DNA of 64,000 nt from Hydrangea macrophylla (taxonomy: Eukaryota; Streptophyta; Magnoliopsida; Cornales; Hydrangeaceae). Position numbers and translations under genes: made by a program. Position 1 is the stretch's first letter, and each line of letters opens with the position of its first letter. Positions 11,465-22,869 of this stretch are shown here, piece after piece. The notes under the pieces are model-generated. The model was given only the letters and a program-made list of their open reading frames with translations. It was not told the origin of the DNA and did not search any database. The stretch covers positions 26,867,001 to 26,931,000 of the forward strand of contig CM066984.1 of NCBI GenBank assembly GCA_033977485.1, given 5' to 3'.

Positions 11465-11523
11465 GAATGGAAAGGTCAAGACAGAACCAACAAGGGAAGA
11501 GGAACGATGAGGGTGGTGACCAG
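11465..11523 (+). pseudogene. Left piece of older gypsy gag, split by the copia insertion
   Basis: A short open stretch (MERSRQNQQGKRNDEGG) ends at the target site ACCAG. The piece starting at 45805 continues in the same frame, with gag zinc-knuckle and protease-like sequence. The two halves were therefore one gag before the copia element inserted. Upstream of about 11440 the frame closes. Confidence 0.7.
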
Positions 11524-12818
11524 TGTTAGGGATATACACTAAAAGCCATGCTTTTTGTAGTTGATTCATTATTTTTTTAATAAAATTAGTTATTCCATTT
11601 TTTTATGAGAATCTGTGTGGGCAATGTTTGCATTATATTGTTTATTGTACATGTGTGTCTCTTATTCTACATAGTAGGTGGTTTGGTGTGTAGAATTTGG
11701 CTTACACACGATAGATCAGACCATCAGATCTTGTAGAATGTAAGAGTTTAGTTTACTGTCTCAGATGGGATTGGACACACCATTGGGAGGACTGCAGCAT
11801 GGTGATGTAGTAGGTTTGTCTTGACTGCGGGAAATGGTATAGTTTCAACTCACTATGCTGGTACACTTTGTATATTAAATGGGACCAGCTTGGGGTAATT
11901 ATCTTTGTACTGACTTATATGATAATTAATACCTCATGGCTATCATGAGTGCTTATGCTCTAAATCCTAAGTTAATTTATAGACATATACATTTGATATT
12001 TACTCTTTGATTTCTAAGAGGGTGAGATCCTTGAATGGGTGACAATATTAATTATGTGGTGAATATTAATTAATGATGGAATCCATGTCTTAATTTTGGG
12101 ATTGATGATATCCCCTTGAGAAAGCTTATAAGCTTCGATTATGTCAAACCCTGCAGGTGGATTTTGTATCTGACATATCAGATAAGTTAAGCAGCGAATC
12201 TTACAGAATTTTAAGAGATTAATTAAATATGATTGTCAGTGTTTATATTTCATTAAAGGATATCTATAATCTTAACGTAGGGAGATAATAAGCATTTAAT
12301 AACATGGAGCTCAAAATATATTTTTGAGATAAGGGTAGGAGTGCAATTGTAATTCTTTAGTGGTATGAATTATAATTTATGAAAATAGGAATCTGATTCA
12401 GTTTGAATTAGGGTTTCCTAATTCCATAAGGAAGCTTATTCCTTATTGACTTCTTATGGTCCCTATCGTAGCCTATATATATATTTGCTTCTTTGGTACT
12501 CTTTTCAGTTTGGATTTTTCCATCAAGGGTATTATACATCATAATAGAAAAGAAAGCGTAAAAAGGGAGAGTAGAATACAGAAAGGATTTCGAAAGAGCC
12601 CACACTCAGTTCGATATTCTGGGGGCAGAGGAATACAGTAGAAGATCGTGAGCTGTTATCAAGCCTGTATTCTCAATTCTTCTACTACAATAATCCATTT
12701 TGCAGTTCAAGGTAACCCTAGTTCCGTCCTTGTAGGGTTATCATAGCTTTCACGAAAATTTTTGCAGTACCAACGTATACGCGCTGTCAACGGATTCTTG
12801 GAACGCAGTTTCCTAATT
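11524..12818 (+). repeat. Copia 5' LTR (1295 bp)
   Basis: It starts TGTTAGGGATATACAC and aligns with the right LTR along its whole length. The right copy has about 17 bp more near 41225. A TATA-like run (12473-12484) precedes an AGAAAGGATTTCG-type leader. The final bases have drifted from CA to TT, directly before the primer site. Confidence 0.92.
12473..12484 (+). promoter_or_regulatory. TATA-like box of copia 5' LTR
   Basis: CTATATATATAT lies about 335 bp before the LTR end. The right LTR has a matching CTATATATAT at 45463-45472. Confidence 0.5.
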
Positions 12819-12819
12819 A

Positions 12820-12831
12820 TGGTATCAGAGC
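12820..12831 (+). other. Primer-binding site, tRNA-iMet type (copia)
   Basis: TGGTATCAGAGC follows the LTR end by one base, as usual for plant copia elements. Confidence 0.9.
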
Positions 12832-13834
12832 AACGTTGATTCCTCGTATGGGTTGGACGCAACCATGTTGTCCAGTAAAACAGATCTTATGCGTGTTTTG
12901 ATGGATGGATAGAACGTAGAACTGTTATTTTACAGCGTTCTTATTCCACTATTATGGTCAATGATTTTGTGTGATTGGATCCTACGACGACTTTATTTGT
13001 GGTTAATATTGATGTTTTAATATAGTATGTGAACTCCTTTATGGAGTTATAGGATTTGTGTGTATTGGATCTCATACTTGATTATTGATGTATAGTTAAT
13101 TTACTGCAAAGAAATAGCATGTGAACTCCTTCATGGAGGCATAAGGTTTATGTAATATATCTCAAGTTAATTCGTGAAGACAGTTCGTGAATACAGTTTA
13201 CAAGTAGTTTCAGAAAGCAATTGTTGATGGTAGATTAGATTTAGCTTCCCGGGCGCTGTCCTGGAAAACCCACTAGCTGATCGGGCAGCTCGACCCCCGT
13301 GCGTAGTGGCGACATAAAGCTAATCGGGTTCAATACAATTTTCTTCACAAGAGTTGCAGCTTGACCATAATAGTGGGATTCCTATTTTACTGTGGTCTCC
13401 TTATTTGTGTGTGATTGAAGGATTATTATTGTTTCATGTTTAATGAATGGGACAACATGGATAATTTTCCTAGACCTATTTCAGATGTCTAGCTACATGT
13501 TTAATTTGCATTAATTTAAAATGATGGACAACTACATGTGTATTTAGAAATAAAACTAAATCCATATTTTGAAAACATAAGTACTTATTTTCTAAAATTA
13601 TGAGCATCGAATAATTTTATTATCTCCACATGTGGATTTGACAAGTAAGGATGAATTAATCCTTGTCAAGTATTCCATTATTTTTTATTAATTAAATTAA
13701 AAGGTTTTCTAAAAAAATTGTAAGCCTTAAATTTTTTAAAACTTCTAAGAATGAGAGGGAATTTATCAAGTATAAATCCCATGGTCTCCATCACTGGTTT
13801 ATAGATGATATGATTAATTTTGTGTGATAATGTT
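12832..13834 (+). other. Copia leader, first part
   Basis: About 1 kb of AT-rich leader without a coding frame. It is cut by element X at 13835 and resumes at 35922. Confidence 0.7.
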
Positions 13835-14079
13835 TGCTTGTAGTTATGCGTGGGTGTGCCAGAGCCAGACAGGCTCAGTGTGTTCAAACTAATTTCCTAT
13901 ATTGCTTATGTGAATGATACACAAGCTTTAGATCTCACTTCTAATAGGTGATAGTGTGTGGTGAATAGGAAAGTACCCTCACCAAAAATCCTATGGCAAT
14001 ACTGAAGCGCACAAGCCAATTAGTGCAAGAGTTTACCAAGTAAACAATCACAAATGATTAACAAAGGGTGATTCTATTG

Positions 14080-14216
14080 CCACTCCATCATTGAACCAAT
14101 GCACTCCATGGTACCATTCTTAAAGCATGTGGTACATGCATGTCATGCATGATATACATGGTACCACATGCTCTGATAGTGGTACCATTGAGTGCATTGG
14201 TTCAATGATGGAGTGG
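14080..14216. mobile_element. Small fold-back (MITE-like) element
   Basis: The arm CCACTCCATCATTGAACC returns as its inverse complement at the other end. The complementarity continues inwards through AATGCACTC and a GGTACCA region, leaving a small loop. Adding the outer TTG and AAA, it is flanked by TA on both sides. The corresponding part of LTR B lacks it. Confidence 0.7.
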
Positions 14217-14476
14217 AAATAACAATTCCCTTAACAAAATACTAAAGTATTTTATTGAATGTTTGGAAAAATATTACAAGAACTAAAGAATGTGATCATA
14301 ACAGGCTTTGATTGTTCAAAAGATAGAAGACAATAAAGAAAAGACTAACAGAATAGACCTATTTGCTTTAAATCCAGAAGAAGTAGGAAAAGCGCATGGT
14401 TGAATGCTCTGAATGTTGTGTATGTATGTTGTTTTTGAGATAACGCGGAGTCCTTTGCTTGGTTGGCCTGCCTTTA

Positions 14477-14485
14477 CTTTTATAG
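14477..14485 (-). promoter_or_regulatory. TATA-like box of X left LTR
   Basis: The minus strand reads CTATAAAAG. The same place in LTR B (28736-28744) reads CTATAAATC. The pairing supports minus orientation of X. Confidence 0.5.
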
Positions 14486-14886
14486 TGGCCTATAACAGTC
14501 CGGATATGACAAGGACTCCTTGAAGTGCGCCCCAAAGAAGACTTTGATTGCAGAGACCTACCCTAGCTCAAAACTCTTTCCTTATCTTATTCCTAATTGA
14601 ATCAATCCCAACATTCTCGGGATACTCTCATCACCAGCTGCCCATGGTCAAATTCTTTACAAAAAGGACTCTTCCTCCTTAACTTTAGGGTGACATCACT
14701 AAGATTGCTGGAAACAGAATCGCGTCACCAATCTGGCTCATCAATTTGAACCATACTACTATCGGGTTTGCGCAATCTTCACTGGTCATGCTATCTGACT
14801 CTCATGCCCGATGAAGGTTTTACGCATGCTCCTAACCAAATGGACTCATGCAATTGGCCTTCTTTACCAAATTCGCATATGGTTTT

Positions 14887-16352
14887 TGTTAGCCTAGAAT
14901 TTATTAAAGGCATTAATTTTGTTTTGTTTTGATGATGACAAATCTAGTGATAATTGCATACTTTCATTGGTTCTATTTCAATCAATTATCACGTCATTTT
15001 TGTTATGTTAATCTCTTGATTCTTATACTAAAATGTTCTAACTTTGTTTAAGAACATGAGATAGCATATGGTGAAGTCCAAGAGTGAGGGAGCTCAACAA
15101 GGATCAAGCTTGAAGACTTGAAGATTTTTTCATCCTTGGTTGAAGACTAGGATTTATATGTAAGCATTTTGATCAATCACTCATAGGGGCTCAAGTAACT
15201 TTAATTTGACTTTAGGATCCTTGCACTAACACTTTAAAATACTTTCAAGGACCTAAACATACTTAGACCACTCAATAAAATCATTTCACAAAAGTTTTCA
15301 AAGTGGCTAAGTCAAAAGAAAGTACCTTTCCGCAGATAGGTCAACTTTAAATGCAAACCTGATCCAATTGGTAAGGAATTAGATCTTGAATTTTATATGG
15401 TTGGAAAGGTATTTGAATCTAGTTTCCGAATCTTCAAACAGATCGCAAATACGAGTTTTTTAGAGGGCGTTATGGCCGTTTTAGTAAAGAGATGTCAGTC
15501 TGCCAAAATCTGCTTAAAATTAGTCGACTGATTTTTTAAGGGTCCAGTCGACTGGTTTATAGAATCAGTCGACTGGGTGAACTTTTCAGTCGACTGGACA
15601 GCCCTGAAATGGCCTCTTCACTGCTATAAACTTCCCAGTCGACTGAACCCTCGATCCAGTCGACTGGACTGCGCTGAAAGGCATAACGGCTAGTTTTTTA
15701 AAGGGGTTTTTATTTACCAAACTTGCCACCAACGGCTATAATCTTTCTTGGGCTATAAATAGATGTTTTCCCACACCATTTTATGTTGATCAATCCATTG
15801 GAAAACATCTATTTAAATCACACAACTTGTTGATTTCTAAATATTCATATTTGAGCCCTAGTTGTGTGAGTTTATCAATTTGCTCTAGTTCTTGATTTGT
15901 ATTTCTTTCAGAGTAAATTGTAGTGAGCTTTTATTTGTATCATTCACTCACTAAGGATTTGTTGTGTGAGCTTTTAATTGTATTATCCACTCTAAAGAGA
16001 GAGAGCTCAATTTGTATTCAAATCTTTGTAAAGGTTGAGGGTTAGTAACCCTTGTTTGCAAAGAAGAGGTTTTCTTCTTTGGGAGAGATTGAAGGCTCTT
16101 GTAACGGTTTGGTGCACACCCGTAAGTGCTCCGGGATTAAAGGAATCCTCAAGAGGTGTTCTTGAGGGGTGGACATATGCCGCGGGGTGCGATTGCCGAA
16201 CCATTTGAAAAACTCGGTTTGCAAGTTTCTCTTCCCTTATCTCTTTACATTATTGTTTGTAATTGTTTTAATTTGCAATCAAGTTTTAAAAAGGTTAATT
16301 TCCGCTAAACCTTATTCACCCCCCCTCTAAGGTTTCCATATTTGGGCCAACT
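14887..16352 (+). repeat. SIRE-like 5' LTR
   Basis: It runs from TGTTAGCCTAGAATTT to GGGCCAACT, where the last base has changed from A. It contains six copies of the palindromic core AGTCGACT between 15520 and 15665, and a TATA-like CTATAAATA at 15753-15761. Differences from the other LTR are few and scattered. Confidence 0.95.
15753..15761 (+). promoter_or_regulatory. TATA box of SIRE-like 5' LTR
   Basis: CTATAAATA lies downstream of the palindrome cluster. The right LTR has the same box at 20188-20196. Confidence 0.55.
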
Positions 16353-16354
16353 AT

Positions 16355-16366
16355 TGGTATCAGAGC
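16355..16366 (+). other. Primer-binding site, tRNA-iMet type (SIRE-like)
   Basis: TGGTATCAGAGC begins two bases after the LTR end. Confidence 0.9.
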
Positions 16367-16418
16367 TTCGGCTCTTCTATTTTCAAAAAGTTTTTGAAAA
16401 ATTTGAGTTAAGATCCAA

Positions 16419-18664
16419 ATGGAAACCAACACTTCCCGCATTCATTATAGTGAGGGTCACTCGGCAAATAGACCACCGTGTTTTAATGGATCAAATTATG
16501 CTTATTGGAAAAATAGAATGAGAATCTATATGATTTCTCAAGATTTTGATTTATGGAAAATAGTGGTCAAAGGGCCTCATCTTCCTACAAAAATTTCAAA
16601 TGGTATTACCATTTCAAAAACGGAAGATGAATATAATGATGCCGATAAGAAACTCATAAATTGAATGCTATGGCAATGAATTTATTATATTGCGGTTTAG
16701 ACCCAAATGAGTACAATAGAATTTCATCTTGCGAATCCGCAAAAGAAATTTGGGATAAACTTGAAGTGACTCATGAGGGAACAAGCCAAGTCAAAAAGTC
16801 AAAAATTAATTTGTTTGTTCAATCTTATGAAATGTTCAAAATGTTGCCTTTTGAGTCTATTGGTGATATGTCTACCCGTTTTACAACTATCATCAATAGT
16901 TTAAAAAATCTTGGTAAAGTTTATGCTAATGAAGAAATTGTTGAGAAAATTCTTAGGGCTTTACCAAAGCAATGGCAACCGAAGGTCACGGCTATCCGGG
17001 AAGCAAAAGATTTGACAAACTTGTCAATTGAACAACTCATAGGATCACTCATTACCCATGAAATGGAATTAGCCGTGCTTGTCGAAGAAGACAAGAAAAA
17101 GGAGATCAAAAGAGGAGGCACAGCCTTGAAGTCCTCAAGCTCAAAGAAAAAGGGAAAAGATCATGAGAGTGATGAAGATGAAGAAATGGCTTTGATCATC
17201 CAAAAATTCGCAAAGTTTCTAAAGAAAGAAAAATTGGGAAAGAAGCCTCCTAAAGATGAACAACGCAAGAAGAAGGCAATGAAGGCCACTCAAAGTAGCT
17301 CCGAGAGTGAATCATCGGGAGACGACTCAAATGAAGATGAGATCGTCAATCTTTGCCTCATGGCAATAGATAATGGGGTAACCTCTACTTCTTGCTCTTT
17401 AAATGACTCCAATGATTTCAATGATTTTCAAAATGTTGAGTCAAGTTCTATGGAAACAAAAGTTCAAGAAGGTTATTGCATTACAACTCCTCCATCATTG
17501 AAAGATCATAAGTATGATCATTGGAAGAGGAGAATAGAAATTTATTTCATATCACTTGACATAAATCTTTGGAACATTATCAAAAATGGTTTTTCTCCTA
17601 AACCAAAGATTGAATGGAATGAAAGTGATCAAAATAACTTTCTATTGAATCTTCGAGCCATGAAAATTCTATATACTTCTTTAGATGATATTTCATATAA
17701 TAGAATTCGTTCATGCTCTAATGCAAATGAAATTTGGTTATGTCTACAAAATTTTCATTTTACTACTTACCAAAGTTGTGAAGAGGAAAAAGTGTGCCTT
17801 TTTGCAAATGAAGATGATAAGGATGAGAAAATGGCAAAAGAGGCCACTTGGGATGATGATGACTCATCTGATGACGACTCATGTGACCAAGTAGGTGCAC
17901 AAGAGAATTTGGTAAACTCTAATCCTACTTCTATTGTTGAATCTCCTAACTATAATGAGATTCAATGTGCTTTTGAGGAGTTACATGAGGAATTGGAGAA
18001 TTTGGGATCTAAATATATAACTCTTAAAAAGAATTTTTCTAAACTTTCAAATGAGTTAAATATTTTAAAATCCCAAAATGAATCTTTGAAGATTGAAAAT
18101 GAAAAACATGTTTTAAGAGCACAATCTTCATATGAGCTTGAAAAAGAAAATTTGGAGTTGAAAAAGCAATTAGATGAGTTAAAATCTCAAAATGAAATTT
18201 TGAGAAAAGAAAAGCTTGTTTCAACCAATCAACCTTCAAGTGAATTTATTGAAAAGGAAAAGGCTGAATTGAGAAAGAAGGTGGATGATTTGACAAAAAC
18301 TTTGGCCAAGTTTACCCAAGGTGAACAAAATTTGAATATGCTTTTAGGAAAGCAAAAATGTGTTTTTGACAAAGCCAGTTTGGGATTTAATCCCACATAT
18401 AAGGAAAAGAAGTACAAAAACTTCTTTGTAAAGTCCACACCTTCTATTTCAAATTCTCAAAATTCTCACAAGAATTTCTTTGTTAGGGAATCAATCTCAA
18501 ATGAGACCCTCCCCCATGTAACTTGTCATTATTGCATGAAAAAGGGGCATGTTAATTATAAATGTTCATTTCGAAAGAATATTAACATGATTTGGGTTGT
18601 GAAAGGATCCTCTCCTAACTTCTCGGTAAATGTTGCATCCAATAGGTGCTTGGACAATGGTTAA
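16419..18664 (+). pseudogene. SIRE-like gag with duplicated N-terminal domain
   Basis: The ATG at 16419 opens the gag (CFNGSNYAYWKNRMRIY), but a frameshift at about 16662 ends this frame after 81 residues. The next frame stays open to 18664. It carries the UBN2-type gag region (ISSCESAKEIWDKLEVTHEG), a Lys- and Glu-rich stretch, and then a second copy of the N-terminal module at about residues 266-375 of the open frame (DHKYDHWKRRIEIYFISL, IRSCSNANEIWLCLQNF). A long coiled coil (about residues 430-560) and a zinc knuckle (CHYCMKKGHVNYKCSF) follow. After the knuckle the frame ends within about 40 residues, where protease and pol would normally begin. Gag forms the particle and binds RNA. Two tandem N-terminal modules are unusual. 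Confidence 0.85.
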
Positions 18665-19301
18665 ATCTCTCACCTTAAGCCTAGTAGGAGTAGGGTAGAT
18701 TATATTGTTTTGATATTTCTCTTGTTTTTGGTAGCATGCTAATCATGTTTGAATTATCACATTAACTTGCTTTGATTGTGAAATCATGCTTAATTTTCAA
18801 ATGACATGTTGTTTTGATGTTCATAGCTATCCCATCCTCCTAAGGAGATAATGCATAATGTTGATCCTATAATTGGTATTCATTCGTATTTGCATATGTT
18901 GAGGGGGAACATATTACTATGTTCATTTTAGTTGTCTTGATTTCTTGGTATCATAACATTATGCTCACTTTAGTTACTTTAGGTATCATATTTTGGCAAT
19001 TTGGTATCTTATTGCTTCCATGATTTGTTTACTTGAATTTTTCTTAGTATCATACGGTTGCATATCTTGAGGGGGAACTTTTAGTTCCAATCCCCAATCT
19101 TTTTGTTGTTGTCAAAAAGGGGGAAAATGAATAGAGAAGACCTTTAAAAGCGTGAACATGATAGAACTTTTGAAAGGGAGAATGTTTTTAGAAAGTTATC
19201 ATTCTTGGACTCATACTTTGGAATTCTTGTTACTTTGAATGATAACATGAAAATGACACTTATTGTGCTTTAATTGCTATATCTCTATTGCTTGTTTTGA
19301 C
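18665..19301 (+). other. SIRE-like 3' internal non-coding region
   Basis: No gene is visible. It holds a first purine tract (AAAAAGGGGGAAAATG near 19115) that resembles the true tract 190 bp further on, plus two TTGAGGGGGAAC words near 18898 and 19068. Confidence 0.6.
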
Positions 19302-19303
19302 AT

Positions 19304-19321
19304 CATCAAAAAGGGGGAAAT
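19304..19321 (+). other. Polypurine tract of SIRE-like element
   Basis: CAAAAAGGGGGAAAT directly precedes the TG of the right LTR. Confidence 0.88.
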
Positions 19322-20787
19322 TGTTAGCCTAGAATTTATTAAAGGCATTAATTTTGTTTTGTTTTGATGATGACAAATCTAGTGATAATTGCATACTTTC
19401 ATTGGTTCTATTTCAATCAATTATCACGTCATTTTCGTTATGTTAATCTCTTGATTCTTATACTAAAATGTTCTAACTTTGTTTAAGAACATGAGATAGC
19501 ATATGGTGAAGTCCAAGAGTGAGGGAGCTCAACAAGGATCAAGCTTGAAGACTTGAAAATTTTTTCATCCTTGGTTGAAGACTAGAATTTATATGTAAGC
19601 ATTTTGATCAATCACTCATAGGGGCTCAAGTAACTTTAATTTGACTTTAGGATCATTGCACTCACACTTTAAAATACTTTCAAGGACCTAAACATACTTA
19701 GACCACTCAATAAAATCATTTCACAAAAGTTTTCAAAGTGGCTAAGTCAAAAGAAAGTACCTTTCCGCAGATAGGTCAACTTTAAATGCAACCCTGATCC
19801 AATTGGTAAGGAATTAGATCTTTCATTTTATATGGTTGGAAAGGTATTTGAATCTAGTTTCCGAATCTTCAAACGGATCGCAAATACGAGTTTTGTAGAG
19901 GGAGTTATGGCCGTTTTAGTAAAGAGGTGTCAGTCTGCCAAAATCTGCTTAAAATCAGTCGACTGATTTTTTAAGGGTCCAGTCGACTGGTTTATAGAAT
20001 CAGTCGACTGGGTGAACTTTCCAGTCGACTGGACAGCCCTGAAATGGCCTCTTCACTACTATAAAGTTCCCAGTCGACTGAACCCTCGATCCAGTCGACT
20101 GGACTGCGCTGAAAGGCATAACGACTAGTTTTTTAAAGGGGTTTTTATTTACCAAACTTGCCACCAACGGCTATAATCTTTCTTGGGCTATAAATACATG
20201 TTTTCCCACACCATTTTATGTTGATCAATCCATTGGAAAACATCTATTTATATCACACAACTTGTTGATTTCTAAATATTCATATTTGAGCCCTAGTTGT
20301 GTGAGTTTATCAATTTGCTCTAGTTCTTGATTTGTATTTCTTTGAGAGTAAATTGTAGTGAGCTTTTATTTGTATCATTCACTCACTAAGGATTTGTTGT
20401 GTGAGCTTTTAATTGTATTATCCACTCTAAAGAGAGAGTGCTCAATTTGTATTCAAATCTTTGTAAAGGTTGAGGGTTAGTAACCCTTGTTTGCAAAGAA
20501 GAGGTTTTCTTCTTTGGGAGAGATTGAAGGCTCTTGTAACGGTTTGGTGCACACCCGTAAGTGCTCCGGGATTAAAGGAATCCTCAAGAGGTGTTCTTGA
20601 GGGGTGGACGTAGGCCGCGGGGTGCGATTGCCGAACCACTTGAAAAACTCGGTTTGCAAGTTTCTCTTCCCTTATCTCTTTACATTATTGTTTGTAATTG
20701 TTTTAATTTGCAATCAAGTTTTAAAAAGGTTAATTTCCGCTAAACCTTATTCACCCCCCCTCTAAGGTTTCCATATTTGGGCCAACA
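19322..20787 (+). repeat. SIRE-like 3' LTR
   Basis: It is 1466 bp, the same length as the left LTR, and ends GGGCCAACA. The same six AGTCGACT palindromes and a TATA box at 20188-20196 are present. Confidence 0.95.
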
Positions 20788-20792
20788 GTTTT

Positions 20793-21247
20793 CGATCGCC
20801 GTGTGCACTAATGTCATCACTGATCGGGCTCTCCTGACGCCAGCTTATGCCTCTCGAATGTCCGATGAATGTTTATCATGCATAGCCTCCCGATCAAGCC
20901 CCTACGTGCTATTGTTTACTTAATTTAATGACAGTGCTCGATTGGTCAGTAACTGACCCACATCACGTATTGGGCTACTTATTATGTTATATTCTACCCT
21001 TGACTTTGCATACTCTTAAACCCATTAGCCCGATTGACGTTATATATACAAGATCAACCAATCGCGTTCCTCCTGATGGTTACTCATGTTTCTTGGGCTC
21101 CAACACCACGTCATCTTTCCTTAAGACCAATCACTCTTTATCATCTTGGGTCAGCCATTCCAAGACAAGGCCTGGGCAGACCAGTTCCAGGCCCACTCCA
21201 ATAACCCAATCAGGCTCAAAAACCTTTGGCGATTTTTGGTGTAAACG
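20793..21247 (-). repeat. X left LTR (L1), second part
   Basis: It continues L1 after the GTTTT duplication. It ends TTTTTGGTGTAAACG, which corresponds to TTTTTTAGGTATAAACA at the end of LTR A; the terminal CA has become CG. Confidence 0.65.
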
Positions 21248-21262
21248 ATTGCCCCCCAAAAG
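21248..21262 (-). other. Polypurine tract next to X left LTR
   Basis: On the minus strand CTTTTGGGGGGCAAT ends at the LTR. LTR A has an analogous tract at 26937-26950. Confidence 0.6.
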
Positions 21263-21532
21263 GTCATGTGAATAATCCCGCCTTGATTGATGTGACATTT
21301 TGAATTTAAATTTTGCCACATGTCCATCATACAGGGCCTGTCAGATCTCGAGAATCCCACTAGTTAGTAGTTACACCCTTTAATGCTTCAACATATAAAA
21401 TAATGAGATTTTTAAAATCTCTTCATTTTCCCTACCTATTCGCGTCTCGCTCTCTCTCTCTCTAGAACCAGAGCTTTTCACTCTACCAATTCCATTTTTC
21501 TAGCAAACGAACCTTCAGACCTACTACAAGAA

Positions 21533-22869
21533 ATGGCTCCCAAGACTGCTCTGGAACCACCATCCAAAGGCAAGAAGACTTTCCTAGATGCCCCCTCCCC
21601 AAAATTAGTGCAAGGAGGTGAGGGCATTGGCTAAAGCTCATGCTTCAGAGATCTCCACTGAGAGTTTCACCTATTACAGCATTCCCGATGGCTCAATGAT
21701 GGCGCCTGGCCTTGGTATGGAATTTCGCGGTGACCCTTCGGTGTCCTTCAACTCATACTTTCCACCGGTGGAGAATGAATCATTCCTCCAAGTTTCAACC
21801 CTCTAGAATAAAACTTAGTCTGCAATGCATCCCATTGGGGGTTGGCCCACTCCTACTGCGAATTGGGAAAAATGGATGACTAGGGTATCAGCCTCTAAGG
21901 CTAATATCTAGAAGCGAATGGGCATCTTCGATGCCATTATGCTCAGTCGGTCCAAGCTGGAGATAGACTGACTGCTATTCTTTTCAGCTCTCCTCTTTTG
22001 TTATCATCCTACAATGGGTTCCTCTTCCGCTGTTGTCCAATGGGGCCAATGGTCAAGGATGTTAGCTATCTGCTCGGGTTGCATCCATATGGACAAGAAG
22101 TTATTCCGGCCTTAGTTGTTGGAATGGCCAACTTTTCCTACCCCAACAAGAATCTGTTAGAGATGGGGTCGTGTCCTATAGACCGATTACAGCTTATGGT
22201 GGTTTCTTAATTGCTTGCATGGGAAGGATGGGACCGAGCTAACCGACACAGAACACACTGCCTTTCTTATCTACTGGTTGAACAGGTATCTCTTCTTCTT
22301 AGCCAGTCAAGGCATTAGTAAAGAGAACACCACCCTTGCCTTGGCCTTGGCTTCTGGTAAACCTTTATCTCTAGCACTCTTGTCTAGGCACACCTAGCCC
22401 GTGGCGAGATTGATTTTTTCCAGTACGGATTCAATGCTGGAGGCAGCCTGATCTGAATTTTCCAACTCTGGCTATACTCGTATTTTCAATAATTTAGGCC
22501 AGTTTCCCGTTCGCTGGCCAACGTTCCCATTTTTTCCATCCACTTCATGGACGTTGCTCCGTCCATGCATTCCTTTGAGGAATGTTTTTCATTCTTTTAT
22601 GAGGGATGCGCCAATCAGGCTGCCCCTCTCTTTACACCCTTTTCTTCTTCTTAATTCCCAACGTTTTTGTAGCTCCCCAACAACCCCGCTAACTGGGGTC
22701 TGAGCACTCAATCTACCTATAATGAAATCTTCTCTAGCCACTTAGTAGCTAGAGACATTATCGTTAGCCCGAGCATCCCTTCCAGTAACAACAAATACGG
22801 AGCAGAGTACTATTTTGCTCTGTTTTACGCCCATCAATTTGGGCTCTCACAATTGGCCTTGTATATATT
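21533..22869 (+). pseudogene. Plant mobile domain (PMD) pseudogene, 3' part lost
   Basis: From an ATG at 21533 (MAPKTALEPPSKGKKTF), pieces of an aminotransferase-like plant mobile domain protein can be followed in shifting frames. They are FLFRCCPMGPMVKDVSYLLG with GLHPYGQEV near 22010-22100, AFLIYWLNRYLFFLA near 22255, and YYFALFYAHQFGLSQLA at 22810-22850. At least four frameshifts and several stops are present. A CT-repeat (21440-21462) precedes the start. The gene runs antisense to X, as do PMD genes in some Tat-type elements. Its 3' part is replaced by LTR A at a 12-bp match, and a solo LTR lies just after that. Confidence 0.7.

Larger units (their letters stand above)
13835..14886 (-). 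repeat. X left LTR (L1), first part
   Basis: It begins TGCTTGTAG and shares blocks with B, such as AGGAAAGTACCCTCACC and the minus-strand TATA region (14477-14485 here). The SIRE-like element interrupts it at 14886, and it continues at 20793-21247. A fold-back element sits within it at 14080-14216. Confidence 0.7.
14887..20787 (+). mobile_element. SIRE-like copia derivative, gag only, inserted in X
   Basis: The two LTRs are both exactly 1466 bp (14887-16352 and 19322-20787). GTTTT is duplicated at 14882-14886 and 20788-20792. A tRNA-iMet primer site follows the left LTR and an A5G5 tract precedes the right LTR. The only coding content is a long gag. There is no protease, integrase or RT, so the copy depends on other elements to move. 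LTR and gag style match SIRE/Maximus-like plant copia elements. Confidence 0.93.

Noticed and set aside
12820..12831. Possible tRNA gene because of the tRNA-Met match
   Set aside because: Only the primer-site stretch matches, with no clover-leaf around it. The same holds at 7667, 16355, 31267 and 59730.
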